A stretch of DNA of 64,000 nt from Nonomuraea solani (GTDB lineage: Bacteria; Actinomycetota; Actinomycetes; Streptosporangiales; Streptosporangiaceae): contig NZ_FNVT01000009.1 of assembly GCF_900108335.1 (NCBI RefSeq), positions 310,001-374,000 of the forward strand. The letters run 5' to 3'. Of the stretch, positions 62,801 through 64,000 are shown one piece after another. The position numbers were made by a program, and so were the translations under genes. The notes below the pieces were generated by a model. That model saw nothing but the letters and a program-made list of their open reading frames with translations, was not told the origin of the DNA and made no database searches. How positions within the stretch are numbered: position 1 is the stretch's first letter; each line of letters begins with the position of its first letter.

Positions 62801-64000
62801 TCCTGTCCGTCACCGACCCGACCGGCGCCCGGTCCGAGACGACCTATGACGACCTGGGTCGCCCGATCACCGCCACGCAGGTCGAGCGCCGGCCGGTCGC
62901 CCGAGACCTCGTCACTCGCTACACCTACGACGACGCCGGGAACACCACCAAGATCCTTTCGCCCAGCGGCCTGGCAACGACCTCCGTCTACGACACCGTG
63001 AACCAGCGGATCAAGACGACGGACGCCGCCGGCGTGAAGACGGAGTACGGCTACGACGCTCTCGGCCGCCAGGTCCGCATCACCGACGGGCTCAACCGGA
63101 CGAGCAAGCTGACGTTCGACGGTTTCGGGCGACTGGCCACCCTGGCCGACCTCAGTCCCTCGGGCGCCGAGCTACGCAAGCGCGAGTTCGTCTACGACGC
63201 CGTGGGCAACCCCACCGTGACCATCGACCGGGAATGCCACAAGACAACCTTCGCCTTCGACGCCCTGAACCGGCTGACCGAACAGATCGAGGAGGTCAGT
63301 GACACCGCCTCCATCACCACGACGTTCGGATACGACGCGGCCGGCTTCCAGAGCCGGTATACCGACGGCCGCGGTAATGCCACGACCTACACGGTCAATT
63401 CCCTGGGATTACCGGAATCGGTCATCGAACCCGCCACCGCCGCCCACCCGGCGCCCGCCGACAGGACGTGGACGGCCGGCTACGACAGGGCCGGCAATCC
63501 GATTTCTCTCCTCGCGCCCGGCGGGGTCAGCCGACGGCGCGTCTACGATGCCGCCCAGCGCCTCGTGGAGGAGACGGGCTCCGGCGCCTCGACGAGCAAA
63601 CGCACCCTCGCCTACGACTTGGCCGGCCGCCTGGTCGCGGCCGGCGAAGACACGTACACCTATAACGACCGCGGCCTGATTCTGTCCGCCGCCGGGCCAT
63701 CGGGCCAGGCCACCATGGCCTACAACGACGAAGGCCAGCTCATCCAGCAGACCGACGTGGCCGGAACCTCCACCTTCGGCTACCGCGGCGGCCGCCTGGA
63801 CACACTGCGCGACGGCATCACGGGCGCCAGCCAAACGATCGGGTACGACACCGCCGGGATGACGTCCCGAGTGGATTATGGCGGCGGACGGATCCGCACG
63901 TTCGGCTACGACGACATGAGCCGGATGGTCAGCGATAACCTCAAGAACGCCGCCGACGACAACGTCCTCTCCAGCACCTACGGCTACGACAACTGCAACA
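56893..64000 (+). CDS. Giant RHS/YD-repeat protein with LamG domain (3' end beyond window)
   Basis: Open from ATG 56893 (AGGGAGAAGACC upstream) to the window end, at least 2369 residues without a stop. An N-terminal signal/TM (VTWILVVLLAVSAGTVVV) is followed by the pre-RHS region with a DNRLRE-like beta domain (SVGDDGSTGGGQILALGRRS, WTAGSGYSYPGPG), an Ig-like CARDB domain (SGKIKITVTNIGAETWTPAT), and the RHS start AFDPQTGNYSTDVVDAATSD. A LamG/concanavalin-like insert is at about residues 955-1180 (YYRLGEDEGVTAASE, DGRWHHAVLSAMGSTQTLYL, AGVIDEVAIYQHPLG). Then at least 30 YD repeats follow (YTYDTLGRLTSETD, YEYDVHGNLLATVDS). The RHS core and variable tip, possibly a toxin, lie outside the window. 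Confidence 0.9.
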   Translation, partial: METRRSKAVTWILVVLLAVSAGTVVVNPPAWRPRPSAQEWGSAAGLGHVVGARNDTRPRTLRSTYPLARASQPPPPPNQATVGQAPVPEERPGTRTGRELVGARTAYTRTFAHADGRQTTEFSSRPLHYQGPDAIWRPIDTRVVPAGGGAQAASGRGWRNAADAVDIRLAPRAGSGDVVRLALDADHEIAYGLLGAAPAAGRARRHSVRYPGVLTDTDLNVVVTAGGMKKTMVLRSPDAPGTFLFSLRTRNLTARMDGGRVLFTDEAGRTRAVVPATLMRDSATVPARSPGVSYELVTVGGAQALKVSADRAWLRAPSRKYPVMIDPPVEAATAGAGMSVGDDGSTGGGQILALGRRSAAYVAFPQLDEKLKYHRIFGASLWMVNYDSGTCRARPVTVHPVMQAWTAGSGYSYPGPGVGPALTRKSFSYGHIALGATRSKCPTKPVVFDLGTGGRDLIQRWVNGRQANYGLSARDASPDGLGSKKFTGHDTANPPRLFVTHSPYNATYALTNAVPNPPVTQAQSGKIKITVTNIGAETWTPATYYLGYRVYDAKGKLVIQRRSANLTQNVARNSKVKLDAEIKPLKPGTYSIDFTMVHTGGPVFTDHQVPPIRLILKIIDIPPVLQEVYPPNGYQAPTLTPQLWATAVDLDAPPGSALSYKFEVCEKTDSGGTTGCFDSGYVPTHAWTVPTGKLFWSKTYQWRVFVKDGTTEVPSPRVTLLTWVPQPELTSRVAGSPQGAQDNAFDPQTGNYSTDVVDAATSDLNVTRVYNSADPRRSTIFGAGWTTQFDMRVVPDQDGSGNVVVSYADGQQVRYGRNPDGGYAPPPGRQATLTADASGRWKLTDKSGTTYEFGSDKLSKITDANFQPLTLTYDLNGRVSKATSRPGGRSLTFTWSGAHVASLSTDSVDGKPLTWSYTYNGDLLSKVCAPDAACTVYDYTTGSHYRSAVLDSRPEAYYRLGEDEGVTAASEVAVNLGKDAGSHANVTLASPGALAGTGDTAASFNGTTSQVDLPPGTVKKTRDLAIELWFKNSVTGSGGPLVGYQDKPLGTTPGIGVPLLYVGTDGLLRGRFWSGGTITPITAPTPVNDGRWHHAVLSAMGSTQTLYLDGKTVGTLTGQTPNHITLTHNQIGAAAVAPTASWPGWGAQTRRSYAGVIDEVAIYQHPLGPDSVATHHREGLAAAGALAKVTLPSGKVAAEVGYDVQQDRVSEYTDADGGTWQLKRPVVYGGDTDLRRAVEVRDPSGYPYLYEYDALAGRIIRLGLPTGLTVTDPDQPPTPLPSATPTYVCTSPDPGDPSFCTTLPGNQGEAPDFIDHVLDGVTIRTFGYDDQGYLTTITNENGEPVKLTYDKRGNILTRTTCRADKNCQTVSYTYPPVSNPADPRNDLPTEVRDGRSTGTSDNRYRTVYSYTASGNLLLRTDPEGGQVRYAYTTGSEPAPGGGAMPGGLPLTMTDERGAVTKYSYFANGDLAQLTSPAGMVTHYTYDTLGRLTSETDVSDSVPAGAKTTYTYDALSRLTTTTRAATTNAVTGARQQQRVTAAYDPDGNVTAIRFADLASDAPPRAVAYDYDDHNRVERVIDAEGHENTYEYDVHGNLLATVDSQDNRFEYRYTSRGMIAEVRLRDFDGDPEGAPETGPYLVLNSYAYDHAGRLARETDAMGRTVTYAYYTDELLKSVTQKDVKSPDGSKHDRVMASYAYDGAGNPTEHVTDNGATVVANTYDATGRVASSTLDPGGLARRTTYRYDGAGNVTQVARSGKPSNVGWALPTAPETVDITYDGPGRAIKQSVSAGTTTLTSSYAYDQRGLTVATTDPRGNLPGADATAFTTTYGYDEIGRPIRMTGPPVAAESEGGPATTVRPQELTGYNAFDDTTELKDPLGNVTRTEYDRLGRPVKALSPSYTPPGSTTPVTPTIETRYDSLGNVVELIDSLGNSTMYTYDRLNRLQAEDRPATTNGERAEWRYTYARTGEVLSVTDPTGARSETTYDDLGRPITATQVERRPVARDLVTRYTYDDAGNTTKILSPSGLATTSVYDTVNQRIKTTDAAGVKTEYGYDALGRQVRITDGLNRTSKLTFDGFGRLATLADLSPSGAELRKREFVYDAVGNPTVTIDRECHKTTFAFDALNRLTEQIEEVSDTASITTTFGYDAAGFQSRYTDGRGNATTYTVNSLGLPESVIEPATAAHPAPADRTWTAGYDRAGNPISLLAPGGVSRRRVYDAAQRLVEETGSGASTSKRTLAYDLAGRLVAAGEDTYTYNDRGLILSAAGPSGQATMAYNDEGQLIQQTDVAGTSTFGYRGGRLDTLRDGITGASQTIGYDTAGMTSRVDYGGGRIRTFGYDDMSRMVSDNLKNAADDNVLSSTYGYDNCN

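Noticed and set aside
1..64000. CRISPR arrays, rRNA operons, replication origin boxes
   Set aside because: No regularly spaced repeats, rRNA signatures or DnaA-box clusters were noticed on reading; not a computed search.

Overview
The window is high-GC DNA with actinomycete features: GTG/TTG starts, many TetR/LysR/WYL regulators, lipoproteins, RHS and FG-GAP surface proteins, and IS relics of the ISAs1, IS982, IS481, IS4 and Tn3 families. The gene content suggests a Streptosporangiales-type actinomycete (Nonomuraea/Streptosporangium-like). That assignment is inference from gene families, not from a marker gene. No rRNA or tRNA gene was found.

1-26 kb is a patchwork of intact single genes and eroded ones. 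Intact units: an SRPBCC protein; two coupled FAD monooxygenase genes divergent from a TetR gene with twin operators (one monooxygenase has lost an internal segment); two lipoproteins; a WYL regulator divergent from a VOC protein across a palindromic operator; a tandem SnoaL-like protein; an NmrA-like reductase; a LysE/LysR divergent pair; and a 701-residue protein of unknown function with unusually AT-rich codons. Between them lie relics: Tn3 transposase, TetR, P450, alcohol and aldehyde dehydrogenase pieces, a macrodomain/SirTM sirtuin pair, IS481, IS4 and ISAs1 elements, a transposon ATPase/integrase pair joined to a SecA-like gene, and a MerR-type promoter with an amputated reductase gene.

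26-41 kb is mostly intact and on the plus strand. MFS exporter, methyltransferase, two alpha/beta hydrolases and a three-subunit molybdenum aldehyde oxidoreductase (PaoABC type) read as one transport-and-detoxification operon. A TetR gene follows, divergent from a DUF1707-like protein, a MacB-type ABC ATPase and an FtsX-type permease; then a secreted type-B carboxylesterase.

41-50 kb holds a winged-helix regulator, an N-terminally truncated FAD monooxygenase, a secreted RHS-like protein ending in a phospholipase A2 domain with a small membrane protein behind it (possible toxin/immunity pair), a sulfotransferase gene split by an IS982 element, and selD.

50-54 kb, minus strand, is the most interesting unit: six overlapping or closely packed genes. 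They encode a soluble protein of unknown function, a MauD-like membrane-anchored thioredoxin, an exported six-cysteine protein, a polytopic membrane protein whose frame contains one TGA, a small CGGC redox protein and a small secreted protein. It resembles the maturation machinery of methylamine dehydrogenase light chain, but the substrate differs. The in-frame TGA lies about 1.5 kb from selD.

54-64 kb holds a secreted FG-GAP beta-propeller protein followed at once by a giant RHS/YD-repeat protein with a LamG domain that runs off the window end.
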